From: Halorussus sp. MSC15.2
GTDB taxonomy: Archaea > Halobacteriota > Halobacteria > Halobacteriales > Haladaptataceae
Direction: 5' to 3'
NCBI RefSeq assembly: GCF_010747475.1
Contig: NZ_VSLZ01000001.1
Coordinates: 310,001-374,000, forward strand
Length of the DNA stretch: 64,000 bases
The notes below the pieces were generated by a model that made no database searches, was not told the origin of the DNA, and was given only the letters and a program-made list of their open reading frames with translations. The position numbers and the translations under genes were made by a program. Positions 42,964 to 52,395 of the stretch are shown one piece after another. Within the stretch, counting starts at the first letter, position 1; each line of letters begins with the position of its first letter.

Positions 42964-43825
42964 CCACCACCGGGAGTTCGGCTGGAAGCTCGTCACGTAC
43001 GCCTTCCTGCTGGTCGCGGTCCTCGTCACCCTCGTTCCGCTCTACTGGATTGTGGTGGCCGCGACCCTCAACGAGCAGGCGTTCCTCGCGGCCGCCAGCG
43101 ACCCCCAGCTCCTGCCGGGGTCGCTGGCGCAGTTCTTCGAGAACTTCAACGCCCTGCAGCAGCGCTCGCCCACGGAGTTCCTCGGCCACGAACTCGGCTT
43201 CCTCGCGGCCATCGGCAACAGCGTCCTCGTCGGCGCCGTCTACACGGTGCTGTCGCTGGTGCTGTGTTCGATGGGCGGGTTCGCCTTCGCGAAGTACGAG
43301 TTCAAGTACAAGGAACCCATCTTCTACGCCATTCTGGCCACGCTCGTGTTGCCCATCCAGTTGCTTGTCATCCCGCTGTTCCTGCTGATGTCGCGCATCG
43401 GGCTGACCAACACCTACTGGGCCATCATCCTGCCGTGGGCGGCCAACCCGCTGGGCATCTTCCTGATGCGCCAGAACATGCAGTCGATTCCGGACGCGCT
43501 GCTCGAATCCGCACGCATGGACGGGGCGACGGAGTTTCAGGTGTTCTACCGCGTGGCGCTGCCGACGATGAAGTCGTCGCTGGCGGCGCTGGCCATCGTC
43601 CTGTTCCTCTTCCAGTGGAACCTCTTCCTGTTCCCGCTGGTCATCCTCGGGCAGGACAAGTACACGATTCCGGTCGCCATCAGCGACCTCGTCGGCGCAC
43701 AGCGCGTCTACTACGACCAAATCATGGTCGCCGCGGGACTCTCCATCGTCCCCATCTTTCTACTCTTCCTCTTCCTGCAGAAGTACTTCGTCAGCGGCAT
43801 CCTCGCCGGTTCAGTCAAGGAGTGA
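42947..43825 (+). CDS. Sugar ABC transporter permease 2 (MalG/UgpE type)
   Basis: 292 residues from a GTG at 42947 (42950 and 42956 are also possible GTG starts). Six helices and the EAA loop LLESARMDGATEFQVFYRVALP. It pairs with the permease at 41944 and is followed after 6 bases by the ATPase gene. Overlap of coding ends shows translational coupling. Confidence 0.93.
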   Translation: MVAVRDHHREFGWKLVTYAFLLVAVLVTLVPLYWIVVAATLNEQAFLAAASDPQLLPGSLAQFFENFNALQQRSPTEFLGHELGFLAAIGNSVLVGAVYTVLSLVLCSMGGFAFAKYEFKYKEPIFYAILATLVLPIQLLVIPLFLLMSRIGLTNTYWAIILPWAANPLGIFLMRQNMQSIPDALLESARMDGATEFQVFYRVALPTMKSSLAALAIVLFLFQWNLFLFPLVILGQDKYTIPVAISDLVGAQRVYYDQIMVAAGLSIVPIFLLFLFLQKYFVSGILAGSVKE

Positions 43826-43831
43826 TTCATC

Positions 43832-44971
43832 ATGGCTACGATAGACATCGACGACTTGCGCAAGGAATTCGAGATAGACGGCGGCAGCTTACTCACTGCC
43901 GTCGACGACGTCGACCTCACCGTCGAAGACGGGGAGTTCCTCGTCCTCGTCGGCCCCTCGGGCTGCGGAAAGACGACGACGTTGCGGTGCGTCGCCGGAC
44001 TCGAGGAGGTCACGGACGGGGCGATTCGCTTCGACGGCGAGGACGTGACCGACCAGCGGGCGCGCGACCGGGACGTCGCGATGGTGTTCCAGAACTACGC
44101 GCTCTACCCGCACATGAACGTCCGCAAGAACCTCGGCTTCGGTCTCAAGCTCTCCTCGAAGCGGAGTTCGGCCGAGATTCGCGAGCGCGTCGAGGAGGTC
44201 GCCGAGATGCTCGGCATCACCGACCTGCTCGGAAAGCGCCCCCGGGACCTCTCGGGCGGCCAGCAACAGCGCGTCGCGCTCGGCCGGGCCATCATCCGGG
44301 AGCCGGAGGTGTTCCTGATGGACGAGCCGCTGTCGAACCTCGACGCGAAGCTCCGGTCGGAGATGCGGACAGAACTACAAGAACTCCAGCAAGACCTCGA
44401 CGTGACGACGATGTACGTCACCCACGACCAGACCGAGGCGATGGCGATGGGCGACCGCATCGCCATCATGAACGAGGGGCGACTCCAGCAGGTCGGCACC
44501 GCCGAGGAGGTGTACGGCGACCCCACCAACGAGTTCGTCGCGAAGTTCATCGGCTCGCCCAGCATCAACCTGTTCACCGCGGACGTCTCCGACGGCACGC
44601 TCCACGGTCCCGGCGACTTCACCTACGTCCTCGACGACCCCTCGTGGGTCGCCGGACGCGACCGGGTCCGGGTCGGCGTCCGGCCCGAGGACATCTACCT
44701 CGTCGAGTCCGGCGGCAACGCCGCCGAGGCGTCGGTGGTCGAGCCGATGGGCAACGAGAACTTCCTCTACGCCGACTTCGCTGATTCGGAACTGACCGCC
44801 AGAATCGCGAGCGAACTCCGGCCGACGCCCGGCGAGACCGTCCGGTTCGACTTCGAAGAGACGGCGCTGTACCTCTTCGACCCCGAGACCGGGGACGCGC
44901 TGAAGACCAAGACGGCCGCGACCGACGTGAGCGTGAGCGAACACGTCCCGACCGAGGGGGAGTCGGCATGA
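43832..44971 (+). CDS. Sugar ABC transporter ATP-binding protein (MalK/UgpC type)
   Basis: 379 residues. Walker A GPSGCGKTTT, Q-loop VFQNYALYPHM, signature LSGGQQQRVALGRA, Walker B VFLMDEPLSNLD and switch THDQTEAMAM are all present. From about residue 240 there is a C-terminal OB/TOBE regulatory domain. It drives uptake by the two permeases upstream. It overlaps the dehydratase gene by four bases, so transport and catabolism are made together. Confidence 0.95.
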   Translation: MATIDIDDLRKEFEIDGGSLLTAVDDVDLTVEDGEFLVLVGPSGCGKTTTLRCVAGLEEVTDGAIRFDGEDVTDQRARDRDVAMVFQNYALYPHMNVRKNLGFGLKLSSKRSSAEIRERVEEVAEMLGITDLLGKRPRDLSGGQQQRVALGRAIIREPEVFLMDEPLSNLDAKLRSEMRTELQELQQDLDVTTMYVTHDQTEAMAMGDRIAIMNEGRLQQVGTAEEVYGDPTNEFVAKFIGSPSINLFTADVSDGTLHGPGDFTYVLDDPSWVAGRDRVRVGVRPEDIYLVESGGNAAEASVVEPMGNENFLYADFADSELTARIASELRPTPGETVRFDFEETALYLFDPETGDALKTKTAATDVSVSEHVPTEGESA

Positions 44972-46122
44972 GCGGCCGCATCGTCGATTACGAACTGTAC
45001 GAGGTCCCGCCGCGGTGGCTCTTCCTCCGACTGGAGACCAGCGACGGTCTCGTCGGCTGGGGCGAACCGGTTGTCGAGGGCCGCGCCCACACCGTGCGGG
45101 CTGCCGTCGAAGAACTGCTCGACAGCTACCTGCTGGGGAAGTCGCCCGACCGAATCGAGGACCACTGGCAGACGATGTACCGTGGCGGCTTCTACCGCGG
45201 CGGCCCGGTCCTGATGTCGGCCATCGCGGGCATCGACCAGGCGCTCTGGGACATCAAGGGCAAGCAATTCGGCGCGCCGGTGTACGAACTGCTCGGCGGG
45301 CGAGCGCGCGACCGCATCCGGGTCTACCAGTGGGTCGGCGGCGACCGCCCCGAGAACGTCGCCGACGCGGCCCGCGAGAAGGTCGAGGAGGGGTTCACCG
45401 CGCTGAAGATGAACGCCACCGCGGAGATGGAGCGAGTGGACTCGCCCGCCGCGGTCGCCGAGGCCGAGGCGCGCCTCGAAGCCGTCCGCGAGGCGGTCGG
45501 CGACGAGGCCGATATCGGCGTGGACTTCCACGGCCGGGTCGCCAAGTCGATGGCCAAACGGCTCGCGGCCGCGCTCGAACCCCACCAGCCAATGTTCATC
45601 GAGGAGCCGGTTCTCCCGGAGCACAACGACGCGCTCCCGGGAATCGCGGCTCACACGACCGCGCCCATCGCCACCGGCGAGCGGATGTACTCGCGGTGGG
45701 ACTTCAAGGAGGTGTTCGAGTCGGGCGCGGTGGACGTAATCCAACCCGACCTGAGCCACGCCGGGGGCATCACGGAGGTCAAGAAGATAGCCGACATGGC
45801 GGAGGCCTACGACGTGGCGATGGCCCCCCACTGCCCGCTCGGTCCCATCGCGCTGGCGGCCTGCATCCAGGTGGACGCCGTCTCGCCGAACGCGCTCATT
45901 CAGGAGCAGAGCCTCGACATCCACTACAACGAGGGCAGCGACGTGCTGGACTACCTCGCAGACACCTCGGTCTTCGACTACCACGACGGGTACGTGGACC
46001 TCCCGGACGGTCCGGGACTCGGCATCGAGATAGACGAACAGCACGTCCGCGCGAAGGCGGGCGACATCGACTGGCACAACCCCGTCTGGCGCCACGAGGA
46101 CGGGAGCGTCGCGGAGTGGTGA
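44968..46122 (+). CDS. dgoD: D-galactonate dehydratase (enolase superfamily)
   Basis: 384 residues, close to bacterial DgoD along its whole length. Shared landmarks are PPRWLFLRLET, FYRGGPVLMSAIAGIDQALWDIKGKQ, IGVDFHGRV, the metal ligands in FIEEPV and TGERMYSRWDF, PDLSHAGGITE and the catalytic His in APHCPLGP. The end WRHEDGSVAEW is nearly the same as in the enterobacterial enzyme. It removes water from galactonate to give 2-keto-3-deoxygalactonate, step two or three of the De Ley-Doudoroff path. The kinase and aldolase of that path are not in this cluster. Confidence 0.92.
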   Translation: MSGRIVDYELYEVPPRWLFLRLETSDGLVGWGEPVVEGRAHTVRAAVEELLDSYLLGKSPDRIEDHWQTMYRGGFYRGGPVLMSAIAGIDQALWDIKGKQFGAPVYELLGGRARDRIRVYQWVGGDRPENVADAAREKVEEGFTALKMNATAEMERVDSPAAVAEAEARLEAVREAVGDEADIGVDFHGRVAKSMAKRLAAALEPHQPMFIEEPVLPEHNDALPGIAAHTTAPIATGERMYSRWDFKEVFESGAVDVIQPDLSHAGGITEVKKIADMAEAYDVAMAPHCPLGPIALAACIQVDAVSPNALIQEQSLDIHYNEGSDVLDYLADTSVFDYHDGYVDLPDGPGLGIEIDEQHVRAKAGDIDWHNPVWRHEDGSVAEW

Positions 46123-46955
46123 CCGTGTCCGGCAACGACGCCTCGACCGCGCCAGACGGCGTTCCGGGGCGATTCGAGGGCGACGCGGTCCTCGTCACCG
46201 GTTCGACCCGCGGCATCGGCGAGGGAATCGCGCGGCGGTTCGCCCGCGAGGGCGCGAGCGTCGTCGTCACGGGCCGGACCGAGGCAGACGGCGAGACGAC
46301 CGTCGCCGACATCGAGGACGCGGGCGGCGACGCGACGTTCGTCCGCGCGGACATGCGCGACCCCGAGGATATCGCGGCGCTGGTCGAGGCCACCGCCGAG
46401 GAGTACGGCGGCATCGACGTGCTGGTCAACAACGCCGGCGTCGAGACGAACACCGGCGCGGCGGAGGCGTCGATGGACGACTGGAACTTCGTCCTCGAAA
46501 CCGACTTCCGGGCCTACTGGCTCTGCGCCAAGCACGCCCGGGACCACATGGACGAGGGCGCTATCGTCAACGTCTCCTCGAACCACGCCCGCCTCACGAT
46601 GCCCGAGATGTTCCCGTACAACGCGGTGAAGGCCGGTATCGACGGCATGACCCGCGCGATGGCGCTGGACTTCGGCCCGTCGGTCCGCGTCAACACGGTC
46701 AACCCCGGGTGGGTCGCCATCGACCGGACGACCGACGAGATGGACCCGGAGTACCGCGAATACCTCGAATCCATCCACCCGGTCGGCCGACTCGGCAGTC
46801 CCGAGGACGTGGCTGGCACCGTCGCCTTCCTCGCGAGCGACGACGCCGCCTTCGTCACGGGCGCGTCGCTGCTGGTCGACGGCGGCCGGACTGCGGTGAT
46901 GCAGGACGACCAACTGCCCGACTACCGGGCGCGCCGCGAGGAGGACGCGAACTGA
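46119..46955 (+). CDS. Short-chain dehydrogenase/reductase, probable sugar dehydrogenase
   Basis: 278 residues from GTG 46119, overlapping the dgoD stop. Classical SDR: VLVTGSTRGIGEGIARRF (NAD(P) site), VNNAGVE, catalytic Ser in NVSSNHA and YNAVKAG (Tyr and Lys). The end of the fold is GASLLVDGGRTAV. Position between galactonate dehydratase and alpha-galactosidase suggests oxidation of galactose to galactonolactone. The motif does not prove substrate. Confidence 0.88.
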   Translation: MTVSGNDASTAPDGVPGRFEGDAVLVTGSTRGIGEGIARRFAREGASVVVTGRTEADGETTVADIEDAGGDATFVRADMRDPEDIAALVEATAEEYGGIDVLVNNAGVETNTGAAEASMDDWNFVLETDFRAYWLCAKHARDHMDEGAIVNVSSNHARLTMPEMFPYNAVKAGIDGMTRAMALDFGPSVRVNTVNPGWVAIDRTTDEMDPEYREYLESIHPVGRLGSPEDVAGTVAFLASDDAAFVTGASLLVDGGRTAVMQDDQLPDYRARREEDAN

Positions 46956-49102
46956 TGGAAATCAGCGCGAGCGACGGCGACACCGCCGTCAGCTACCGCC
47001 CCGAGGAACGCCGTCTCGCGGTCGAACGCGACGGCGAAACCCTGCTCGACGGGCGAGTCCGCCTCGACGTCGGCGACGAAGAACTCCCGGCGACCGAGAG
47101 CGCGACGATTGGCGAGTCGGGCGAGGTCGTCCGCGCCGTCCACGACGGCGTCTGGGGAACGACGGTGGAACTCGAAGCGGGCGACGGCACCATCGACGTC
47201 CGCGTCGCGGTTCGTAACCCCCGCGACCGTCCCGTCGCGCTCGGGGACCTGCGACCGCTGACAGACGCGCGAGCGCCGTCGCTCGGAGCCGAGACCCGGC
47301 GCTACCGGCACGGCTACCAGTCGTGGACGCCCACGGCCACGCTCCCGGTCGGCGAGCGCTTCCCGGCAGAAGAGAACCCGCCCCAGATGCTCGACCCGGC
47401 CGCGCCCCCGGACGCCTCCCACGGCGTGACGGCGCTGCTGGCCGACGATAGCGCGCTCACGATGGGCTTTCTCGACCACTCGCGGTTCGTCTCGCGGTTC
47501 GAAATCGACCACGACGCCGACGGCGTTCACGGCGTGTCGGCGGTCTGTCCCGGCGACGGGACGCGACTGGACGGCGGCGAGCGTCTCGTGCTCCCGACGC
47601 TTCGTATCGACGCGACGCACGACCTGCCCGACGCGCTGGCCGCGCTCGCGGACGCGACGGCCGACCGCATGGACGCTCGCGTCCCGGCCGACGCGCCGAC
47701 GGGGTGGTGTTCGTGGTACCACTACTTCACGGACGTCACCGCCGCCGACGTCCGCGAGAACCTCGGTTCGCTCGGCGAGTGGGGCGCTCCGCTCGACCTC
47801 GTGCAGGTGGACGACGGCTACCAGACCGCGTTCGGCGACTGGCGCACGCTCGCCGAGGGGTTCGAGGACGTGGAGCGACTCGTCGATGAGGTGCGCGAGG
47901 CGGGCCGCACGCCCGGTCTCTGGCTCGCGCCGTTCTACGTCCAGTCGGACTCGGCGCTGGCCGCCGACCACCCCGAGTGGCTCGTCACCGACGACGGCGA
48001 CCCGGTGGACGCGGGACCCCGCCACGGGCCGATGTACGCGCTCGACACCACCCATCCAGACGCCCGGCGGTGGCTCCGGGAGACGTTCGAGACCATCGCC
48101 GACGACTGGGGGTTCGACTACCTCAAACTCGACTTCCTCTACGCCGCCGCGCTCCCGGGCGAGCGCCACGCCGACGTCACGCGAGCGGCGGCCTACCGGA
48201 GCGGTCTCAGCCTCGTCCGGGAGGCGGTCGGCGACGACACGTTCCTGCTGGGCTGTGGCGCGCCGCAGGGCCAGAGCGTCGGGTTGGTGGACGCGATGCG
48301 GGTCGGCCCGGACACCGCGCCTCACTGGCGCGCCGACCCCGCGAGCCAGCCCGCACACGAGAACGCGATTCGCAACGTCCTCAACCGCCAGTGGACCCAC
48401 CGTCGGCTCTGGCTGAACGACCCCGACTGCCAGCTCGTGCGCGAGACGACCGACCTCTCGCTCGCCGAGCGCCGGTCGTTCGCCGCCGTCGTCGCGCTCC
48501 TCGGCGGCTCGAACGTAATCAGCGACCGCGTGGCCGACATCGGCGAGGCGGGCCGACGACTGGTCGAGCGGACGCTCCCGCCCGTCGAAACCGGGCAGGT
48601 CCGCGGCGTCGGCGAGCGCGAACTGCCGACCCGCGTCGTCGCCGAGCGACCGGCCGACGGCGGACTGGCAGTCGCCGCGTTCAACTGGCGCGACGAACCG
48701 CTGACCCTGCGCGTGGACCCGGCCGAATACGGTCTCGGTGCCGTGCGCGTCTGGGACGCGTTCGAGCGCGCCGACCGCGGGACCGGCCCGGTCGAACGCG
48801 AGGTCCCGGCTCACGGCTGTCTGCTGGCGCACCTCGCCCCGACCCGCGACCGGCCGCACTTGGTCGGGAGCGACCACCTCGCCAACCTCGCATCGCGGGT
48901 GACCGCGGTCGATTGGGACGCCGACGGGACGCTCTCGGTGACGCTCGACGCGTCCCGCCCGCAGACCGCCGTCGTGGCGACTCCCGACGACTGGACGCAC
49001 GCTGGCGATGCCGGTGACGCCGGTATCGACGGCGAACGCAGCGAGACGACCGAAATCGAACTCGCGCCGGGCGAGAACGACCTCTCGTTCGAGAGACGAT
49101 GA
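46955..49102 (+). CDS. Alpha-galactosidase (GH36-like)
   Basis: 715 residues from ATG 46955, overlapping the previous stop (TGATG). An N-terminal beta-sandwich is followed by a TIM barrel from about residue 245: WCSWYHYFTDVT, VQVDDGYQTAFGDW, and the nucleophile Asp in FDYLKLDFLYAA. The likely acid/base Asp is in VDAMRVGPDTAPHW. It removes terminal alpha-linked galactose. There is no signal peptide, so substrate must first be taken up by the transporter encoded upstream. The C-terminal beta-domain runs to the end. Confidence 0.9.
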   Translation: MEISASDGDTAVSYRPEERRLAVERDGETLLDGRVRLDVGDEELPATESATIGESGEVVRAVHDGVWGTTVELEAGDGTIDVRVAVRNPRDRPVALGDLRPLTDARAPSLGAETRRYRHGYQSWTPTATLPVGERFPAEENPPQMLDPAAPPDASHGVTALLADDSALTMGFLDHSRFVSRFEIDHDADGVHGVSAVCPGDGTRLDGGERLVLPTLRIDATHDLPDALAALADATADRMDARVPADAPTGWCSWYHYFTDVTAADVRENLGSLGEWGAPLDLVQVDDGYQTAFGDWRTLAEGFEDVERLVDEVREAGRTPGLWLAPFYVQSDSALAADHPEWLVTDDGDPVDAGPRHGPMYALDTTHPDARRWLRETFETIADDWGFDYLKLDFLYAAALPGERHADVTRAAAYRSGLSLVREAVGDDTFLLGCGAPQGQSVGLVDAMRVGPDTAPHWRADPASQPAHENAIRNVLNRQWTHRRLWLNDPDCQLVRETTDLSLAERRSFAAVVALLGGSNVISDRVADIGEAGRRLVERTLPPVETGQVRGVGERELPTRVVAERPADGGLAVAAFNWRDEPLTLRVDPAEYGLGAVRVWDAFERADRGTGPVEREVPAHGCLLAHLAPTRDRPHLVGSDHLANLASRVTAVDWDADGTLSVTLDASRPQTAVVATPDDWTHAGDAGDAGIDGERSETTEIELAPGENDLSFERR

Positions 49103-49159
49103 CTGAAATTCCCTTGGAGAACCCATGACCGCAACCCACACACCACTCCCTCGAAACCA

Positions 49160-51148
49160 ATGAGCATCGGAGTCTGCTACTTCCCCGAACACTGGCCCAG
49201 CGAGCGCTGGGAGCGAGACGTCGAACAGATGGCCGAGGCGGGCATCGACTACGTCCGGATGGCCGAGTTCTCGTGGGGCCGGGTCGAACCCGCCCGCGGC
49301 GAGTTCGACTTCGACTGGCTGGACGAGGCCGTCGAACTCGTCGGCGACCACGGGATGGAGGCGGTCCTCTGCACGCCGACCGCGACCCCGCCCAAGTGGC
49401 TCGTGGACGAGCGCCCCGGGATACTGCAGGCCGACCGCGACGGCACCGCCCGCGAGTGGGGGAGCCGTCGGTTCACCTGCTTCAACTCCCCGGCCTACCG
49501 CGAGGAGACCGAGCGCGTCGTCCGCGCGTTCGCCGACCGGTACGCCGCCGACCCACGCGTCGCCGGGTGGCAGACCGACAACGAGTTCGGCTGTCACGAG
49601 ACGGTGCGGTGTTACTGCGAGGACTGCGCCGACGCCTTCCGCGGCTGGCTCCGCGAGAAGTACCGCACCGTCGCGGCGCTCAACGACGCGTGGGGCACCA
49701 CCTTCTGGAGCCAGCAGTACGACTCGTTCGAGGCGGTCGAGCCGCCCCGGCCCACGCCCGCCGAACAGCACCCCTCGCGGCTGCTGGACTACTACCGGTT
49801 CGCCAGTGACAGCGTCGCCGAGTACAACCGGCTCCACGCCGACCTGCTCCGCGAGGCGAACGACGACTGGTTCGTCACCCACAACTTCATGGGCGACTTC
49901 CGGAGCCTCGACGCCCACTCGCTTTCCGACGACCTCGACTTCCTCTCGTGGGACTCCTACCCCACGGGGTTCGTGCAGGACCGCAGGCAGGGCGACCCGA
50001 CCGCCGACGAACTCCGGGCGGGCGACCCCGACGAGGTCGGGATGAACCACGACCTCTACCGGGGCGCGAAGCGGAAACCGTTCTGGGTGATGGAGCAGCA
50101 GCCGGGCGACGTGAACTGGCCGCCTCACGCGCCCCAACCCGCCGAGGGCGTGATGCGCCTCTGGGCGCACCACGCCGTCGCCCACGGTGCCGACGCGGTG
50201 CTGTACTTCCGGTGGCGTCGGTGTCTGGAGGGCCAAGAACAGTACCACGCGGGGCTTCGGAAGGCCGACGGCTCGCCCGACCGGGGGTACCGCGACGCGA
50301 CGCGGGCCGCCGACGAACTGTTCGACCTCGACCCGGTGGACGCGCCGGTCGCGGTCCTCCACGACTACGAGAACCTCTGGGCGACCGAGATTCAGCCTCA
50401 CTCGCCCGACTGGGACTACTGGTCGCACCTCCGAGCGTATTACGGGGCGGTCCGCCGCCACGGGGTGCAGGCCGACCTCGTCCACCCCGGCGCCGACCTC
50501 GGCGACTACGCGGTCGTCTTCGCGCCAGCCTTCCACCTCGCGGACGACTCGCGGGCGGCCGCCCTCCGGGCGTACGTCGAGGGCGGCGGTCGCGTCGTCT
50601 TCGGGGCCAGAACCGGGCTGAAGGACCCGGCGAACAAGCTCCACGACGCGCCGGCGCCCGGCCCGCTCGCCGACCTCGCTGGCGCGACGGTGGACCAGCA
50701 CGAGAGCCTCCCCGCCTCGCTCGACGCGACCGTCGAGTACGGGGGCGAGCGCTACGACTACCGGACGTGGGCCGAGTGGCTCTCTCCGGACGAGGCGACC
50801 GCTATCGGGACGCACGCCTCGGGCGTTGCGGAGGGACGCCCGGCCGTCACGGAGCGCGCCGTCGGCGATGGCACGGTCACCTACTGTGGCGTCTGGCCGG
50901 AACCCCCACTGGCGGACGCGCTCGTATCCGACGCGCTCGACGCGGCGGGCGTCCCGCGAACCGACCGACTCCCCGAGAGCGTCAGGGTCGCCGAGCGCGA
51001 CGGCTACGCGTGGGTGACCAACTTCGGCAGCGACCCAGTCGAGGTCAGTGCGCCAGCGGCGGCCGAGTTCGTCGTCGGTGACGAATCCGTGGACGGCTTC
51101 GACGTGGCTATCGTCGAGGCTCCCGCGGCCGACCTCGACGTCTCCTGA
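49160..51148 (+). CDS. bgaH: Beta-galactosidase BgaH (GH42)
   Basis: 662 residues, normal for haloarchaeal GH42. Start SIGVCYFPEHWPSERWERD is the family N-terminus. The acid/base Glu is in WQTDNEFGCHET and the nucleophile Glu in FWVMEQQPGDVNW. A zinc site is formed by CHETVRCYCEDC. Residues about 390-600 form the trimerisation (glutamine-amidotransferase-like) domain. It splits beta-galactosides inside the cell. It starts 57 bases after alpha-galactosidase, in the same direction, with its own weak promoter possible. A T-run at 51170 probably ends the unit. Confidence 0.95.
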   Translation: MSIGVCYFPEHWPSERWERDVEQMAEAGIDYVRMAEFSWGRVEPARGEFDFDWLDEAVELVGDHGMEAVLCTPTATPPKWLVDERPGILQADRDGTAREWGSRRFTCFNSPAYREETERVVRAFADRYAADPRVAGWQTDNEFGCHETVRCYCEDCADAFRGWLREKYRTVAALNDAWGTTFWSQQYDSFEAVEPPRPTPAEQHPSRLLDYYRFASDSVAEYNRLHADLLREANDDWFVTHNFMGDFRSLDAHSLSDDLDFLSWDSYPTGFVQDRRQGDPTADELRAGDPDEVGMNHDLYRGAKRKPFWVMEQQPGDVNWPPHAPQPAEGVMRLWAHHAVAHGADAVLYFRWRRCLEGQEQYHAGLRKADGSPDRGYRDATRAADELFDLDPVDAPVAVLHDYENLWATEIQPHSPDWDYWSHLRAYYGAVRRHGVQADLVHPGADLGDYAVVFAPAFHLADDSRAAALRAYVEGGGRVVFGARTGLKDPANKLHDAPAPGPLADLAGATVDQHESLPASLDATVEYGGERYDYRTWAEWLSPDEATAIGTHASGVAEGRPAVTERAVGDGTVTYCGVWPEPPLADALVSDALDAAGVPRTDRLPESVRVAERDGYAWVTNFGSDPVEVSAPAAAEFVVGDESVDGFDVAIVEAPAADLDVS

Positions 51149-51224
51149 CTCGGCCGTCGGGGACTCTCGTTTTTCGCCGGAAAATTACGGCAGTAGAACT
51201 CTGTAGTGTAACGTTCGCGAGAAG

Positions 51225-51258
51225 AGCCTAGGCCGGGATTTGAACCCGGGCTCTCGTC
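51225..51258. repeat. Left attachment site (34-bp copy of the tRNA-Thr 3' part)
   Basis: Identical over 34 bases to 55602-55635. It covers the 3' acceptor, T-arm and variable loop of tRNA-Thr, cut at the anticodon stem. No 5' half that could pair follows, so this is not a working tRNA. It marks the far end of an element inserted at the tRNA 3' end. Confidence 0.88.
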
Positions 51259-51295
51259 GGCGGGCGATTTGGGGCACACGGCCCCGCGCCCGCCG
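51258..51295. other. Strong nested hairpin beside the left attachment site
   Basis: Nine-base arms CGGCGGGCG/CGCCCGCCG enclose a second stem GGGGC/GCCCC with loop ACACG. It begins at the last base of the attachment repeat. It may be a recombination-directing structure or a terminator. Confidence 0.55.
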
Positions 51296-51324
51296 TGGTG
51301 GGCTATACCATTGCCTGTTAAACT

Positions 51325-51342
51325 GGCTGTACCCGAACAGCC
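51325..51342. promoter_or_regulatory. Inverted repeat GGCTGT-N6-ACAGCC touching the integrase start
   Basis: Six-base perfect arms; the right arm ends at the base before the integrase ATG at 51343. A TATA-like TTAAACT lies just upstream. A protein bound here, or an RNA hairpin, could shut off integrase. Confidence 0.5.
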
Positions 51343-52350
51343 ATGAGCCTGAAACCAACTCCACCGCACGATGCGAAGAACCGCTACCTCAACGACAAGA
51401 AGCCCGGCGTCACCAAGAAGACAATCAAGAACTACCGCACCACGACCCGACAGTTCTGTGATTGGCTAGACGAGCAGGGCATCACGGACCTCAACGACCT
51501 TGACAGCGAAGTCATCCAGCGGTACAAGGAACACCGCCTGTCGAACGTGAAGGTCATCACGGCCCGACAGGACATGATGACGCTCAAGCAATTCATCGAG
51601 TTCTGCGAACACATCCAAGCCGTCCCTCGGGGCATGGCCGACATGGTGCGGATACCCTCGGTCAACGAGGACGACGAGGTTTGTGACGACCTCCTGACCC
51701 GGGATGAAGCCGTCGCAATGCTGGACTTCCTCAAGAAGTACGAGTACGCGAGTAACCGCCATGTCACGCTCCTCATTCTCTGGAAAACGGGAATGCGAAT
51801 GAGCGGGTTACGGGCACTCGACCTCGGTGACTTTGACGAGGCTCGGCCCGCGCTCGAACTCCGCCACCGGCCAACATCGGGAACACCACTCAAGAACAAA
51901 GAGAAGAGTGAACGGGATGTTCTACTGACTCCCGAGACGGCTGAGGTAGTCCGTGACTACGTGGAGCAGAACCGGAACGAGGTAAGGGACGAACACAACA
52001 GAAAGCCGCTCCTCACGTCCAAGAGTGGCCGCGTCGTGGAAACGACGATTCAACGGTACGTCTACACGGCCACCCGTCCCTGCTACTACAACGGCGGGGA
52101 GTGTCCATTTGACCGTGACCCGGACACCTGCGAGGCCATGTCTTGGAATGCCTCTTGCAAGTGCCCGGGGTCAGTTAGTCCCCATGCCCTACGACGGGGG
52201 TACGTGACCGCCGCTCGGAACGCGGGACAGCCGAAGGACGTAACTGGAGAGCGCGTGAATATGAGTGGGAAGGTGCTTGACAAGCACTATGATAAGGGAA
52301 CAAGTGCGGAGAAGGCTGAGAGACGACGAGAACACATTAGGGATATCTAA
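51343..52350 (+). CDS. Tyrosine recombinase/integrase of the tRNA-Thr element
   Basis: 335 residues. The N-terminal SAM-like core-binding domain (TIKNYRTTTRQFCDWLDEQG) precedes the catalytic domain from about residue 110. Catalytic residues visible are Arg in TGMRMSGLRALDL, HALRRG (His-x-x-Arg) and the nucleophile Tyr in LDKHYDKGTS. An insert with CYYNGGECPFDRDPDTC and CKCPG has several Cys and may bind zinc, a feature of haloarchaeal XerC/D-like integrases. It recombines the 34-base sites at 51225 and 55602. A perfect hairpin terminator follows its stop. Confidence 0.95.
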   Translation: MSLKPTPPHDAKNRYLNDKKPGVTKKTIKNYRTTTRQFCDWLDEQGITDLNDLDSEVIQRYKEHRLSNVKVITARQDMMTLKQFIEFCEHIQAVPRGMADMVRIPSVNEDDEVCDDLLTRDEAVAMLDFLKKYEYASNRHVTLLILWKTGMRMSGLRALDLGDFDEARPALELRHRPTSGTPLKNKEKSERDVLLTPETAEVVRDYVEQNRNEVRDEHNRKPLLTSKSGRVVETTIQRYVYTATRPCYYNGGECPFDRDPDTCEAMSWNASCKCPGSVSPHALRRGYVTAARNAGQPKDVTGERVNMSGKVLDKHYDKGTSAEKAERRREHIRDI

Positions 52351-52370
52351 AAACGGTAAAATACCGTTTT
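52350..52370 (+). terminator. Hairpin after the integrase gene
   Basis: AAAACGGTA-AAA-TACCGTTTT, nine-base perfect arms, overlapping the last base of the stop codon and ending in a T run. It lies between convergent genes and may serve both. Confidence 0.65.
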
Positions 52371-52395
52371 AGTAACGCTAAAATTTGTAACGCTC

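Noticed and set aside
46922-50815. A 1297-codon open frame on the minus strand
   Set aside because: It is antisense to the alpha- and beta-galactosidase genes, whose products have clear family motifs. Long antisense frames are expected at this GC content.
51225-51312. A possible second tRNA at the left end of the element
   Set aside because: The T-arm and acceptor 3' strand match tRNA-Thr, but no 5' acceptor strand can pair and no seven-base anticodon loop with T33 is formed. It is the attachment-site remnant.
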